A DNA stretch of 14,996 nt from RGIG1934 sp964492545 (GCA_964492545.1 CAZBKO010000053.1:1-14996); one strand, 5' to 3'. Shown: positions 1-8,190, counted from the stretch's first letter. Translations and numbers: made by a program. Notes: a model not told the origin generated them from the sequence alone.

Positions 1-25
1 GTTTTATGGCATTTTTATTTTCCAT
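1..25 (-). CDS. start of a further gene, cut off by the window edge
   Basis: Fourteen bases past the stop codon of the acidic/11-mer protein, an ATG at 25..23 opens a frame that runs off the window and reads M-E-N-K-N-A-I-K. An AGG-containing purine stretch (TAAGGATGTAGG) lies 5 to 16 bases upstream and could serve as ribosome binding site. The tight spacing and same strand suggest that it is the next member of the two-component operon. Only eight residues are visible, so no function can be named and the start itself is tentative. Confidence 0.35.
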
Positions 26-38
26 AATTCCTACATCC

Positions 39-800
39 TTATAGTATCATTTGCAGCTTCTCTGCTATCCATTTTCCTGCCTTAGAATTCTTCGCCCAAT
101 CCCAGGCCTTTCCGGCTCCTGTCTTTACACCGTCCCAGGCTTTTCCGACTCCTGATTTGATACCTCCCCATAATTTAGACATCACACCAGGCTTGCCATC
201 CGATTCAAGCTTCTTGGCTACCCATTTTCCAAAAGCACTATTCTTAACTGCATTAGCTCCTGTACGAATCATCTGTGAACCCTTTGAAAGTGTCCTTCCA
301 ACTGCACTGTTTTGAATGGATTTGTACATTTTAGAATTCATAGCATGCTTCGTCAGCACACCAACCTGACTCTTGAACTTTGCAAACTTACCATCAGCAC
401 CTTTGCTTGCATCCTTCATCTCATCTTTAATGTCCTTAAAGCTGTCAATTATGGAAAAAGCTGAATTCTTGTGTTTGTCGTAAAAATCATTGGCACCTGT
501 AAGGGCTGAATCAAACTTTTTATCAGCAAATGCTTTACCTTGTTCAGTGTACCTGCCTCCGGCTTCCTTGGCTCTTCTATACTTGTTCGCAAACCATCCT
601 TCCTCAGCCTGTGGCGCTTCTGTCTGAGTCTCAGCTTCCGGATTATCATGTACTGATTCATGCTCTGATGCTTCATTATCTGATGCTTCGTTCTCTTGTG
701 CTTCGTTCTCCTGTGCTTCGTTCTCTTCGCCTTCTGATTCATTATCTAAATCTTCAAGCTCCATTTCTTCATCATCATCTTTGTCAAAATCTGCTCCCAT
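39..800 (-). CDS. unrecognised two-part protein: acidic head, basic tail with 11-residue Trp-phased repeats
   Basis: I do not recognise this 253-residue protein. Residues 1-67 are extremely acidic: about 30 Asp/Glu, one Lys, no Arg. They include a short repeat (NEAQE, NEAQE, NEASD, NEASE) at about 27-46. From residue 68 on the protein turns basic and Lys-rich. Near the C-terminus Trp 211, 222, 233 and 244 are exactly 11 residues apart, in units like W-GGIKSGVGKA and W-DGVKTGAGKA, which suggests an extended amphipathic helix. The motif NSA or NSK recurs at about 112, 155, 164, 187 and 238, with GKWVAKKL and GKWIAEKL as two close copies. There is no signal peptide, lipobox or clear membrane segment. 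The start is firm: AAAGGAGG sits 5 bases before the ATG. It lies 36 bases after the sensor kinase gene, so it is probably cotranscribed with and controlled by that system. It could be a membrane-binding, surface or toxin-like product; function unknown. Confidence 0.85.
   Translation of the reverse strand: MGADFDKDDDEEMELEDLDNESEGEENEAQENEAQENEASDNEASEHESVHDNPEAETQTEAPQAEEGWFANKYRRAKEAGGRYTEQGKAFADKKFDSALTGANDFYDKHKNSAFSIIDSFKDIKDEMKDASKGADGKFAKFKSQVGVLTKHAMNSKMYKSIQNSAVGRTLSKGSQMIRTGANAVKNSAFGKWVAKKLESDGKPGVMSKLWGGIKSGVGKAWDGVKTGAGKAWDWAKNSKAGKWIAEKLQMIL
666..725. repeat. 15-bp tandem repeat, four units, inside the acidic region
   Basis: Four consecutive 15-base units lie at 666-680, 681-695, 696-710 and 711-725, with core TGCTTCGTTCTC on the plus strand; the first unit is the most diverged. 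Each unit encodes five residues of the NEA(Q/S)(E/D) type. Because the unit is a multiple of three, gain or loss of a unit keeps the frame and only changes the length of the acidic segment. Confidence 0.8.
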
Positions 801-836
801 GTCTTCCTCCTTTTATCCATATTCTACCTGTTATTA

Positions 837-2228
837 TTACAATACTTCTGGATGAAAGTTTAATCTTACCCTAGTTATAAACATTTTCTGCATTTCATCG
901 TATTTAAAAACTGCCTCCCCATCATATTTATCAGCTATGTTTTCAATGCTTTTTAATCCCATACCGCCATTTTTATTTAGGCTTATAAACGCTGCCGCCG
1001 GTACGAACTCATCATTGATTCTATATTTACCTGATGGCTGAACCCTTGGACAGTTGTTCTTAACCTGAATCATAAGTGCTGAACCAACTACTCCTATATC
1101 CACATATAGCTTTGGTTTTCCATCAGATTGCTGGTCAATTCTGTATCTTTCGCAGGAACATATGGCATTTTCAAGTATGTTTCCAATTACAACCGTAATA
1201 TCTGTATCTTCAATATCCACATCCCTGCACTTGACATTTATGAAGTATTCTACACTGTCATCTTCTATGTCTGCTATATAGTACTGTAAAAGTCTGTTGA
1301 TTGTCTGATTCTCGCAAAAATTCTTCATTATATGATTATCCGATATCTTCATTAACTCACTAATGTATGTCTTAATCTCTTCATTAAGATTATTCCCTGC
1401 CATATCATATATATTTCTTAAATGATGGCGCATATCGTGTCTCATTCTTCTTGTCTTTTCAATTTCATTTGTGATGTTCTGATATTGTACCCTTGATATT
1501 TCCAATAATCTTCTTTGTTCATCCTCGTGCTTTCTTGTCACAGACTCCTCAAAGAAAGTGTAGTATAAATGAATAAGTATTACTGTTACTAAAATAAATA
1601 ATGGCCCAATTACTGCCCACTTCTCTTCTATACTGTCCTCCGGGATAGATGAATATATTATTACAAGGACAATACTAAATGCTGATACATTGGCAATCCA
1701 TCTAAATTGACATTTCATATTATGAACATCAATCTCTTTCACATACCTATATACTGAATGTCTCATAATATAGACAGCCATTGGAAACAGCGCTGCCGTT
1801 GTAATGCAAAAGAGTGTAAAGTATGCAGGCGAATACACCTCGAACTGGTCCTTTTTTGATAAAAATGGTGTGAGTATATTAACAAACATATATTGAGTTG
1901 ATGCGTAAAACACAACAAGAATAATGACCATAATTTTCTTAATCATTATTTCTGTAACATTGTACAAATAAAATGCAATGACCAAAACAATAACAACGCT
2001 CATGTATATATTCGCCACCATATTATTGTAGCCAAACATATCAATTGATTTAGAGCCCTGTGTTAGTGGAAATAGAGCTGAAAACATAATGCCTGATATT
2101 GTTAAAATCATCACGGTAATTCTTCCCGATAATCTAAGCCGAGGCTGCTTAAATGGAAGATAGCACAGTACAATACAAGGTATTATCTGTAACATAAATC
2201 CAAAACAATGTCTTAAATAAAATTCCAC
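837..2228 (-). CDS. GHKL-family sensor histidine kinase (AgrC/VirS type)
   Basis: Membrane sensor kinase partner of the LytTR regulator encoded just upstream. The first 225 residues or so are hydrophobic with about six or seven membrane segments, as in peptide-sensing AgrC-like kinases. After a linker, the phosphoacceptor motif RRMRHDMRHH places the active His at about residue 264. The ATPase domain shows the N box (GNILENAI, Asn at about 354) and the glycine box NGGMGL at about 420-425. The start chosen is the GTG at 2228, which has GGAGG seven bases upstream; an in-frame GTG at 2246 would add six residues but places that Shine-Dalgarno inside the gene. Length, about 463 residues, suits the family. 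It starts 28 bases after the regulator gene. No AgrB/AgrD-type peptide gene is visible here, so the ligand is unknown. Confidence 0.92.
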   Translation of the reverse strand: MEFYLRHCFGFMLQIIPCIVLCYLPFKQPRLRLSGRITVMILTISGIMFSALFPLTQGSKSIDMFGYNNMVANIYMSVVIVLVIAFYLYNVTEIMIKKIMVIILVVFYASTQYMFVNILTPFLSKKDQFEVYSPAYFTLFCITTAALFPMAVYIMRHSVYRYVKEIDVHNMKCQFRWIANVSAFSIVLVIIYSSIPEDSIEEKWAVIGPLFILVTVILIHLYYTFFEESVTRKHEDEQRRLLEISRVQYQNITNEIEKTRRMRHDMRHHLRNIYDMAGNNLNEEIKTYISELMKISDNHIMKNFCENQTINRLLQYYIADIEDDSVEYFINVKCRDVDIEDTDITVVIGNILENAICSCERYRIDQQSDGKPKLYVDIGVVGSALMIQVKNNCPRVQPSGKYRINDEFVPAAAFISLNKNGGMGLKSIENIADKYDGEAVFKYDEMQKMFITRVRLNFHPEVL

Positions 2229-2235
2229 CAACTCA

Positions 2236-2240
2236 CCTCC
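2236..2240 (-). promoter_or_regulatory. ribosome binding site deciding the kinase start
   Basis: On the minus strand this reads GGAGG, seven bases before the GTG at 2228. A longer frame opens at GTG 2246, but that codon has no comparable site upstream, so the shorter protein is preferred. Confidence 0.65.
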
Positions 2241-2256
2241 AATCACAACCGCTTAA

Positions 2257-2964
2257 TCAATTACCTGATATATTTCTAAATGCATACTCTGTATATGTAT
2301 CCCTTATTGCTTTCTTTTCCTTTCTGCTTAGCAGCAGCTTAGTTCCGTCTCTCAATATACATGAGTCCGAGCCCATTTGCTCAATGTAACTCATATTAAC
2401 AATGATTCCTCTCTGTATCTTAAGGAATCTCTCATCAAGACCGGCACTTATCTCCTCAAGAGAAATCCATACCTTAACGCTTTCTCCATGTGCCAGATAA
2501 ATCTCTGTAGCATGATTAATGCTTTGAACAACGCATATATTCTTCAAATAAATTCTTCTGATACTTCTTCCCACACTAATTGATAGAGCCGGCTCGGATA
2601 TATCACATCTCTGTGTTAACCTGTAAAATGCTTCCCGCACATTCTCAACCGTAACAGGCTTAATAAGATAATGAAGTGCATGTATTGAAAATGCATCAAC
2701 TGCAAATTCGCTGCTTGTTGTGACAAATACAATCTCCGTATCCGGAGAAATCTGCATTAGCTGTCTGGCAATATCCATGCCATTATCTTTTGGAAAATAA
2801 ATATCCAGAAAAACAATTGAAAAATGCGGTGTCATCACAGCTGCCTTAATTAACTCTTCTCCTGTTGTAAAACACTCGGGAACTCTTGTGGGATCCCACT
2901 GTGCAATTGCACCTGTTATATCTAGTATTTCCTGCTTGTCATCATCACAGACTGCAATTCTCAT
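2257..2964 (-). CDS. LytTR-family response regulator (AgrA/VirR type)
   Basis: A 235-residue cytoplasmic regulator. The receiver domain (about 1-120) begins MRIAVCDDD, with acidic pocket residues Asp8 and Asp9, the phosphoacceptor Asp54 in VFLDIYFP, Thr82/Thr83 in VFVTT and Lys102 in YLIKPV. The LytTR DNA-binding domain follows at about 129-225, including FLKIQRGIIVNMSYI. The frame is open upstream to 3042, but the start at 2964 is chosen because GGAGG lies five bases before this ATG and the receiver fold begins here. It presumably accepts phosphate from the GHKL kinase encoded next and activates a promoter through LytTR boxes. Members of this family usually control peptide, virulence or bacteriocin functions; the downstream acidic/11-mer gene is the obvious local candidate target, which is an inference. 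Confidence 0.93.
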   Translation of the reverse strand: MRIAVCDDDKQEILDITGAIAQWDPTRVPECFTTGEELIKAAVMTPHFSIVFLDIYFPKDNGMDIARQLMQISPDTEIVFVTTSSEFAVDAFSIHALHYLIKPVTVENVREAFYRLTQRCDISEPALSISVGRSIRRIYLKNICVVQSINHATEIYLAHGESVKVWISLEEISAGLDERFLKIQRGIIVNMSYIEQMGSDSCILRDGTKLLLSRKEKKAIRDTYTEYAFRNISGN

Positions 2965-2997
2965 ATATACCTCCATGCATCTCATAACATATTTTAT

Positions 2998-3026
2998 ATT
3001 ATAACATTTATCATTGTCGATTTCTA
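2998..3026 (-). promoter_or_regulatory. extended -10 promoter of the two-component operon
   Basis: On the minus strand a TATAAT (2998-3003) is preceded by TG plus one base, giving the extended -10 TGTTATAAT. A TAGAAA (3021-3026), four of six matches to TTGACA, lies 17 bases upstream. It sits about 35 bases before the regulator start and downstream of the hairpin that ends the phosphatase gene. A weak -35 with extended -10 is typical of a promoter needing an activator. Confidence 0.6.
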
Positions 3027-3069
3027 GAATTTTTAGTCGCATCTTAGGTAATCAAACTATGCTTTTTAC

Positions 3070-3101
3070 GCAAAATCGAGCAGGCCTAAACCTACTCGAT
3101 T
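3070..3101 (-). terminator. terminator-like hairpin after the phosphatase gene
   Basis: ATCGAGCAGG at 3075-3084 pairs with CCTACTCGAT at 3091-3100 with a six-base loop and one G-U wobble in the RNA; an A-T pair at 3074/3101 extends it. On the minus strand the stem is followed by TTT, then GCG, so the T-tract is short and termination may be incomplete. It lies directly after the stop of the phosphatase gene and before the next operon's promoter. Confidence 0.6.
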
Positions 3102-3114
3102 GTTACCACTCTAA

Positions 3115-4902
3115 CTATTTTATTGTAAGTGCAAGCAATGTCAAATCATCAAACTGTTCTGCACCACTTGCAAAGCTAAATACATCTTTTTTTACCAGCT
3201 CAACGAACTCTTTAAGTTCTGTATTCGCTTCTGTTCTATGTTCCCTAAGAGATTCCTCAATTCTATCCATTCCATACTGGTTTCCATTAACATCATTTGC
3301 TTCTGGAAGACCATCTGTATATAGAAGAATAGTTTCACCCTTAGTCAAATGTGTTTCACATAGTGTGTAAGGCATATCCTCAAATCCACCAAGAACCAGA
3401 CTCTTCTCAGTAGGTGATATATTTTCTATTCTTCCATCGCATCTTATGCAGAACGGATCATCATGCCCTGCCTCTGTGTAAACGAGTTTTCCCGTGCTGA
3501 TTTCATAGACGCCCATCCATGATGTTGTGAATAATTCTGACTCATTACCTCTGCACAGCTCATTATTTACCTTGGCAAACACCTGATCAACATCTGCTCC
3601 CATAACGGTGTAATTACGTATTGCCATCATTGATCTGACCATAAACAGACTTGCCGGAACACCTTTTCCAGAAACATCGCCGATTACAATTGCAATATGA
3701 TCATTATCAATTTCAAAAAAGTCGTAGAAATCTCCTCCTACTTCTTTGGCAGGCTGCATACTGCCATAAATCTCAAGCTCAGGTAAATTAAGGAAATCCT
3801 TTGGCAGCATATCTGACTGAATACTTGCAGCCAATGACAGTTCTGCCTTTAATTTTTCCTGTTCTGATGTAATTTGGGCAATTTCCTTCACATGTCTCTC
3901 AATAGCCTGTGTCAATTCAGTAAATTCCTTTGTCAGCTGTCCAATTTCACTTTTTGATATTTCTGTTTTCAGCCTCTCCTCAACCTTTTTCGCATCCTTA
4001 TCCTTTTCATACTCTTTCATACTTTTCTCAATCTTTGCAATAGGCTTAATAAATAGCTTTGAAACCACATAAAAAATAATAATACCCATCAATATGAACA
4101 CAGCTATTTCAATCAATTCAACAATCATTATTTTGCTTCTGATTTCTTTTTGAATTGTATTAGTATCCTGAGTAACACCAATCAGGCACAAGCATTTTCC
4201 ATCCTTCACAACCGGTATAAATCTTTGATAATACCCGCTAAACTTGCCGGTTTTGATAGGCTGTTCAAGCTTATCTATAAGTTCTCCCTTTTCCCAGGTC
4301 TCCACAAGCACAGGAAATGTCTCTTCATCATAATCCGTAAGTGTTCCAATTACGTATACATTTCCGCCTGGTTTTTCCCTGTCTCCTTCCTCTGTACCTG
4401 TCATAAAATACAACAGCTTCGTATCTGATATTGGTAAGAAGCAGTAAATATATGCAGGATGATATGTTCTCTTCATCCTGTTGAAATCATCTGTCAGCTT
4501 CATATACATATATTCACTATATCTTTTCTTCGCATCCTCAGCCATAGAATCTATATCTTCCATAGTAATCTCACCAAGCTCATATTGAGGATAATCTAAG
4601 CAGAATTCTCTGCCTTTTTTCTTAGTATCCTTTGGTGAATCATAGATAATATCAAGCTTCTCTGCATTATCAGACCAATATGTAACGAGCCATTCTATTC
4701 CAACTATATCTTCCATTGATTTTGCGGCGTAGGAACCAATATTTGCCGCTTCCTCGGACACCTCGTCCAAATACATGTTCATATTGTTACGATATATCAG
4801 GAATACATTTCCTATTGTTGCACCGATAAACAATATAACAAGCAGTATACCAATCTGAAATATTAGCTTTTGATTCTTTAGAGTCGTTCTTATTCTCTTC
4901 AT
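3115..4902 (-). CDS. membrane-bound PP2C-type serine phosphatase of the SpoIIE/RsbU family
   Basis: About 595 residues, predicted to remove phosphate from Ser/Thr of a partner such as an RsbV-like anti-anti-sigma factor. Layout: an N-terminal membrane segment (about 15-38), an extracytoplasmic sensor of about 215 residues, a second membrane segment (about 259-283), a HAMP-like linker with coiled coil (about 285-355), then the phosphatase. The latter starts at the AASIQSDMLP motif and carries GGDFYDF (about 390), GDVSGKGVPASLFM (about 409), YTDGLPEA (about 530) and FDDLTLLAL near the end, with the metal-binding aspartates present. The usual AGHNPP motif reads AGHDDP. The ATG at 4902 is chosen; a GTG two codons upstream (4908) is possible. 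It follows the acyltransferase by 21 bases, presumably in one operon. No RsbV/RsbW partner is encoded in the window. Confidence 0.93.
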   Translation of the reverse strand: MKRIRTTLKNQKLIFQIGILLVILFIGATIGNVFLIYRNNMNMYLDEVSEEAANIGSYAAKSMEDIVGIEWLVTYWSDNAEKLDIIYDSPKDTKKKGREFCLDYPQYELGEITMEDIDSMAEDAKKRYSEYMYMKLTDDFNRMKRTYHPAYIYCFLPISDTKLLYFMTGTEEGDREKPGGNVYVIGTLTDYDEETFPVLVETWEKGELIDKLEQPIKTGKFSGYYQRFIPVVKDGKCLCLIGVTQDTNTIQKEIRSKIMIVELIEIAVFILMGIIIFYVVSKLFIKPIAKIEKSMKEYEKDKDAKKVEERLKTEISKSEIGQLTKEFTELTQAIERHVKEIAQITSEQEKLKAELSLAASIQSDMLPKDFLNLPELEIYGSMQPAKEVGGDFYDFFEIDNDHIAIVIGDVSGKGVPASLFMVRSMMAIRNYTVMGADVDQVFAKVNNELCRGNESELFTTSWMGVYEISTGKLVYTEAGHDDPFCIRCDGRIENISPTEKSLVLGGFEDMPYTLCETHLTKGETILLYTDGLPEANDVNGNQYGMDRIEESLREHRTEANTELKEFVELVKKDVFSFASGAEQFDDLTLLALTIK

Positions 4903-4923
4903 ATGCACCTCTCACTCCGCAAA

Positions 4924-6060
4924 TTATATTATATTGCTTATCTTCTTCGCTATCTTTCTTGAAGGATTCTCAAATACTTTCATAAATAACTGAGCACAAA
5001 TCTGAATCACCGGAATACTCAACACAAATGTTAACATAAATAAATTTCTCGGACTATTTATATATTCACCGGCAAATCTGTATAGCCATGCTGAAAATGT
5101 ATATAGCACAAATATATGTACCAAAATCACGGAAAAACCATGTTTTCCCATAAATATAAGCCATCTTAATGAAAGTATTCTCTGCACAATACGGCAATTC
5201 ATAACTCCCACAAGAACTAAAAATGCTCCTACAGCATATGACATATATAAGGTGATATTAAAAGGCAGATGAGTTGATGGCACCAGCCCAATGGCAGTTC
5301 CCGCTATAATGCAAAGTCCACCAAGTAATGACGAAATATTCCTGTAGCCTTCCCCATCATTCGCATTACCCTTTCTATAATATAATTCTCCTGCTATTGC
5401 TCCCGCTGTGATAACAAAGTATTGTGGAAAAAATACACTAAATATTCCCATGACAACATATGATAAATAAATATATCTGCTATTACCAAACAGGGCCAGC
5501 ACAGCATATGTAAGCATGGAGCCCAGAAAAATAATATGCATACACCACAACACCGTAAGAAATTCCACCTTATTGTTAAAATATATTCCTACAATACCAT
5601 AAAATATCATTTTTAAAGGATTATGTGTCGTTGGTACTAAATTTCTGCTCCATGATGTCCCTGTCATATCAGCCACCATATCATATTGCAGGAAACCAAT
5701 CTCATAAAAAATATATGCCATTACAGTTGCTGCAAAAACAGGTATCATAAACTGAAAATATCTTCCCACGGCTTTCTTCTGAACAACTTCAATCTGACTA
5801 TTATGTTGTCTGTATCCCCACACAATAAAGAATGAAATCAAAGCCAAAAATATGTATAAGCAAAGTGATGAATTGGATAAAAGACTCCATGGCATTCCTT
5901 TTTCAACAACACTTGAAGGATTACTATCTACACCACTGCCAAAGCCTACATATCCCTTCGGAAATAAAGCCAGCATATAATGCAGAAGCACAACTATCAG
6001 TGCCATCAGTCCCTTCAAGCCGTCAAAATACTCTATTCTGTTCTTGTCGACATTACTCAT
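4924..6060 (-). CDS. acyltransferase family 3 integral membrane protein
   Basis: About 378 residues with roughly ten membrane segments. Near the N-terminus is the family hallmark RIEYFDGLKGLMALIVVLLHY, including the conserved His just after the first membrane segment; the rest alternates hydrophobic helices and short loops as in OafA/WecH-type O-acyltransferases. Such proteins usually move an acetyl or other acyl group onto a cell-surface sugar; the substrate cannot be read here. The ATG at 6060 is chosen, with AAGGTG nine bases upstream; a GTG at 6072 would add four residues. It has its own consensus promoter and is followed closely by the phosphatase, so wall or polymer acylation may be linked to that signalling protein. 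Confidence 0.88.
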   Translation of the reverse strand: MSNVDKNRIEYFDGLKGLMALIVVLLHYMLALFPKGYVGFGSGVDSNPSSVVEKGMPWSLLSNSSLCLYIFLALISFFIVWGYRQHNSQIEVVQKKAVGRYFQFMIPVFAATVMAYIFYEIGFLQYDMVADMTGTSWSRNLVPTTHNPLKMIFYGIVGIYFNNKVEFLTVLWCMHIIFLGSMLTYAVLALFGNSRYIYLSYVVMGIFSVFFPQYFVITAGAIAGELYYRKGNANDGEGYRNISSLLGGLCIIAGTAIGLVPSTHLPFNITLYMSYAVGAFLVLVGVMNCRIVQRILSLRWLIFMGKHGFSVILVHIFVLYTFSAWLYRFAGEYINSPRNLFMLTFVLSIPVIQICAQLFMKVFENPSRKIAKKISNII

Positions 6061-6118
6061 AGTATCTTTCACCTTCCCTTGTGTTTATCTAAATTGTTTC
6101 ACGAATTCTGATAGTCAT

Positions 6119-6147
6119 ATTATACACATAGGTTTTTGTAACGTCAA
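6119..6147 (-). promoter_or_regulatory. consensus promoter for acyltransferase-phosphatase operon
   Basis: On the minus strand TTGACG (6142-6147) and TATAAT (6119-6124) are separated by exactly 17 bases. Transcription should start near 6112, giving a leader of about 50 bases before the acyltransferase ATG. This separates these two genes from the ABC operon upstream, although no terminator is seen after the lipoprotein gene and read-through is possible. Confidence 0.8.
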
Positions 6148-6159
6148 TGTAATCATTTC

Positions 6160-7068
6160 TTATCTGGTAAATGTTAATTTATAATCATACTTTCTTTTTT
6201 CCATCTTCCATTCGATGCTATTCTCTCCTGAAATTACTCCATTTTTTCCTGCATCACTCTTCGAAAATCCTGCTATACATTTTTCCACAGCTTCTCTATT
6301 TCCACCCATATAGGTTATCATACCTATTAAGTCTTCATCTGCTGCCTCATAGAACAATTCACCCTTCCCAGGTGATATATATACCTCAATCTTACCTGGT
6401 ATATCGCTGGTATCAACATCATCAAACATCACTTTTACTTTCTTGTATCCCTTGCTTACTGTAGGTGTCTGAGTAAATTGTAATAAATCCTGTTCACTTC
6501 CATATGCAATGCCATCTATAGTGTATGATTCCTGACAGTACGTATTAAGAAAATTCTGATAGGCCTTTGGCATTACTGCCTGAGTCATAAACATAACAAT
6601 CATTACTTCATCATTCCCACTTGCTTTTAAAACATTAAATTCAACTCCGTCATCTACCATAGTCTCATCTGCTGAATTTTTCTCATCACTTAATGAAGTC
6701 ACTATAAATTCGGCAGCTCTGTCATATCCCATTTCCTTTAAATTAGAAACTAAGTCCTCTATGTGATTCTCCTCCACACTATAAATATCATACACCTGAA
6801 AAGCATCACAATAGGTTTCCTTTGTCATATAATTTTCTTGATAGTCTATAACTTCTGACTCATCTATAGGACTATATTTTGATAGTAATTTCTGAAGTTT
6901 AGCTATTTTGTTAATATACTGTTCATTCTTAACTATATTCCATTCTTTACCCTTGCTAAGATTATCGCTAATATTGTCTTCTGTGACAATAGCTGCCGAG
7001 CATCCTGTCATACCAAATATTATCCAAATCAACAATCCCACAAAGGATATTTTCATCCAATTCGTCAT
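6160..7068 (-). CDS. lipoprotein of unknown function, last gene of the ABC-exporter operon
   Basis: A 302-residue predicted lipoprotein. The N-terminus (MTNWMKIS followed by a hydrophobic stretch) ends in the lipobox GMTGC, placing the lipidated Cys at residue 23. The mature part has no family motif I recognise; it is mixed alpha/beta in appearance, with acidic and hydrophobic segments and no internal membrane span, so it should sit on the outer face of the membrane. The start is supported by GGAGGG seven bases before the ATG; that site overlaps the stop of the second permease, which suggests translational coupling. Its position after two ABC-2 permeases suggests an accessory role to the exporter, such as sensing or substrate capture. 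That role is inferred from position only. Confidence 0.85.
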   Translation of the reverse strand: MTNWMKISFVGLLIWIIFGMTGCSAAIVTEDNISDNLSKGKEWNIVKNEQYINKIAKLQKLLSKYSPIDESEVIDYQENYMTKETYCDAFQVYDIYSVEENHIEDLVSNLKEMGYDRAAEFIVTSLSDEKNSADETMVDDGVEFNVLKASGNDEVMIVMFMTQAVMPKAYQNFLNTYCQESYTIDGIAYGSEQDLLQFTQTPTVSKGYKKVKVMFDDVDTSDIPGKIEVYISPGKGELFYEAADEDLIGMITYMGGNREAVEKCIAGFSKSDAGKNGVISGENSIEWKMEKRKYDYKLTFTR

Positions 7069-7080
7069 CCATTTTCCCTC

Positions 7081-8190
7081 CTAACTCGCATTTTTTTCCA
7101 AAAGCTTATTAAAAACTATCGCAATTAACGCAGTTATAAGAATCATTATCGCGATAACTGCCGGCTTTGCCATGGTGTCTATATTATTTACCGACAGAAT
7201 CTGCATGCTGATAGCTGCTCCTGTAACAACTTCAAGTACATACTTAACTGGTCTGCTCCATATAATTTTGCTTTTCATCGAAAGCTCATACTTCTTATTA
7301 ATTAATACAGCCACACCTATTATCACAACTACGGATAACAGCATAATTCCTGCATTTCTAAAAAAGTGTTCCGGAAATACTTCTATATCAACTGTGCTTC
7401 CAAGATAATTTTCAACACATTTAAAACCATAATCCTCAATTGACATTTTGCTTGGCATATTAAGAAATGTATCTAGTGTGGCTGAAAAATATTTGTCAAA
7501 TAACGAGCCGATTCCTTCAACTATAATAAATGGTGCAGCAGAAAACATGCATGCCATAATTGATGCAAATACTGCTCTCGTTATAAGTGTCTGGAATAGC
7601 GCTACTATTGCAATGACAATGAATGCAAGAATAACATATGGAATGACACTCATTATTACGCTTAATACGCTCTGTGATTTCATAATAAGAGCATAATTTT
7701 CATATATTTTGTAGTTCTCATTCAGCCACTCTATATTCATAGCTCTAATAGCCAGTAATTCTACTACATATACTACAGCAAGTGCTACCACAGCCAACAT
7801 GCCTGCTAGAATTTTACATGCAAATACCTTACTTTTTTTGATTGGCAATGATGCTATGAACTCCCCAGATTTCATTTCCTTATCTACATAGAACAAATAT
7901 GTTGTTACCATACCTGCCATAGCACAAAAAATCAATGCAATAACCATTGCGTACTCATCTGTTGTTCCGAGAATTGTTAATCCGGTACCCAGTTCACCAT
8001 TACCATAGCTTGTAATTCCTACTGTATTATTCTCCACTACTACCTGATTTCCAAGATCGCTGTTTTCACGTTCATTAGTAACGCGCTGCAAATTCATAAG
8101 CATTATCAACGACATAAATACAGTAAATATAATCAATATTGTTTTGCAATTTCTTACATCACGGACAAATAGGCCTTTAAAGCTACGCAT
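7081..8190 (-). CDS. ABC-2 type transporter permease, second of two
   Basis: A 369-residue integral membrane protein. One membrane segment lies near the N-terminus (about 15-32), followed by an external loop of about 50 residues and then five or so further hydrophobic helices in the ABC-2 pattern. The segment GEFIASLPIKKSKVFACKI just after the second membrane helix is the short cytoplasmic coupling motif common to ABC-2 permeases (S-x-P-I/V then a basic patch). A good Shine-Dalgarno (GGGAGGG) precedes the ATG, which overlaps the end of the other permease gene by eight bases. It probably pairs with that permease and the ATPase upstream as the membrane half of one exporter. The substrate cannot be told from sequence. 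Confidence 0.9.
   Translation of the reverse strand: MRSFKGLFVRDVRNCKTILIIFTVFMSLIMLMNLQRVTNERENSDLGNQVVVENNTVGITSYGNGELGTGLTILGTTDEYAMVIALIFCAMAGMVTTYLFYVDKEMKSGEFIASLPIKKSKVFACKILAGMLAVVALAVVYVVELLAIRAMNIEWLNENYKIYENYALIMKSQSVLSVIMSVIPYVILAFIVIAIVALFQTLITRAVFASIMACMFSAAPFIIVEGIGSLFDKYFSATLDTFLNMPSKMSIEDYGFKCVENYLGSTVDIEVFPEHFFRNAGIMLLSVVVIIGVAVLINKKYELSMKSKIIWSRPVKYVLEVVTGAAISMQILSVNNIDTMAKPAVIAIMILITALIAIVFNKLLEKNAS

Noticed and set aside
449..742. Minus-strand frame overlapping the acidic gene (Lys/His/Arg-rich repeats)
   Set aside because: It is the same tandem repeat read in another frame; the overlapping frame has the strong AAAGGAGG start and continues through the gene.
530..874. Plus-strand open frame opposite the acidic/11-mer gene
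   Set aside because: Its Leu/His/Pro-rich composition is the reverse-strand image of the acidic repeat; no ribosome binding site or family motif, and the minus-strand gene is far better supported.
2965..3042. Longer N-terminus of the response regulator starting at 3042
   Set aside because: The extra 26 residues overlap the promoter -10, and the receiver domain and Shine-Dalgarno both point to the ATG at 2964.
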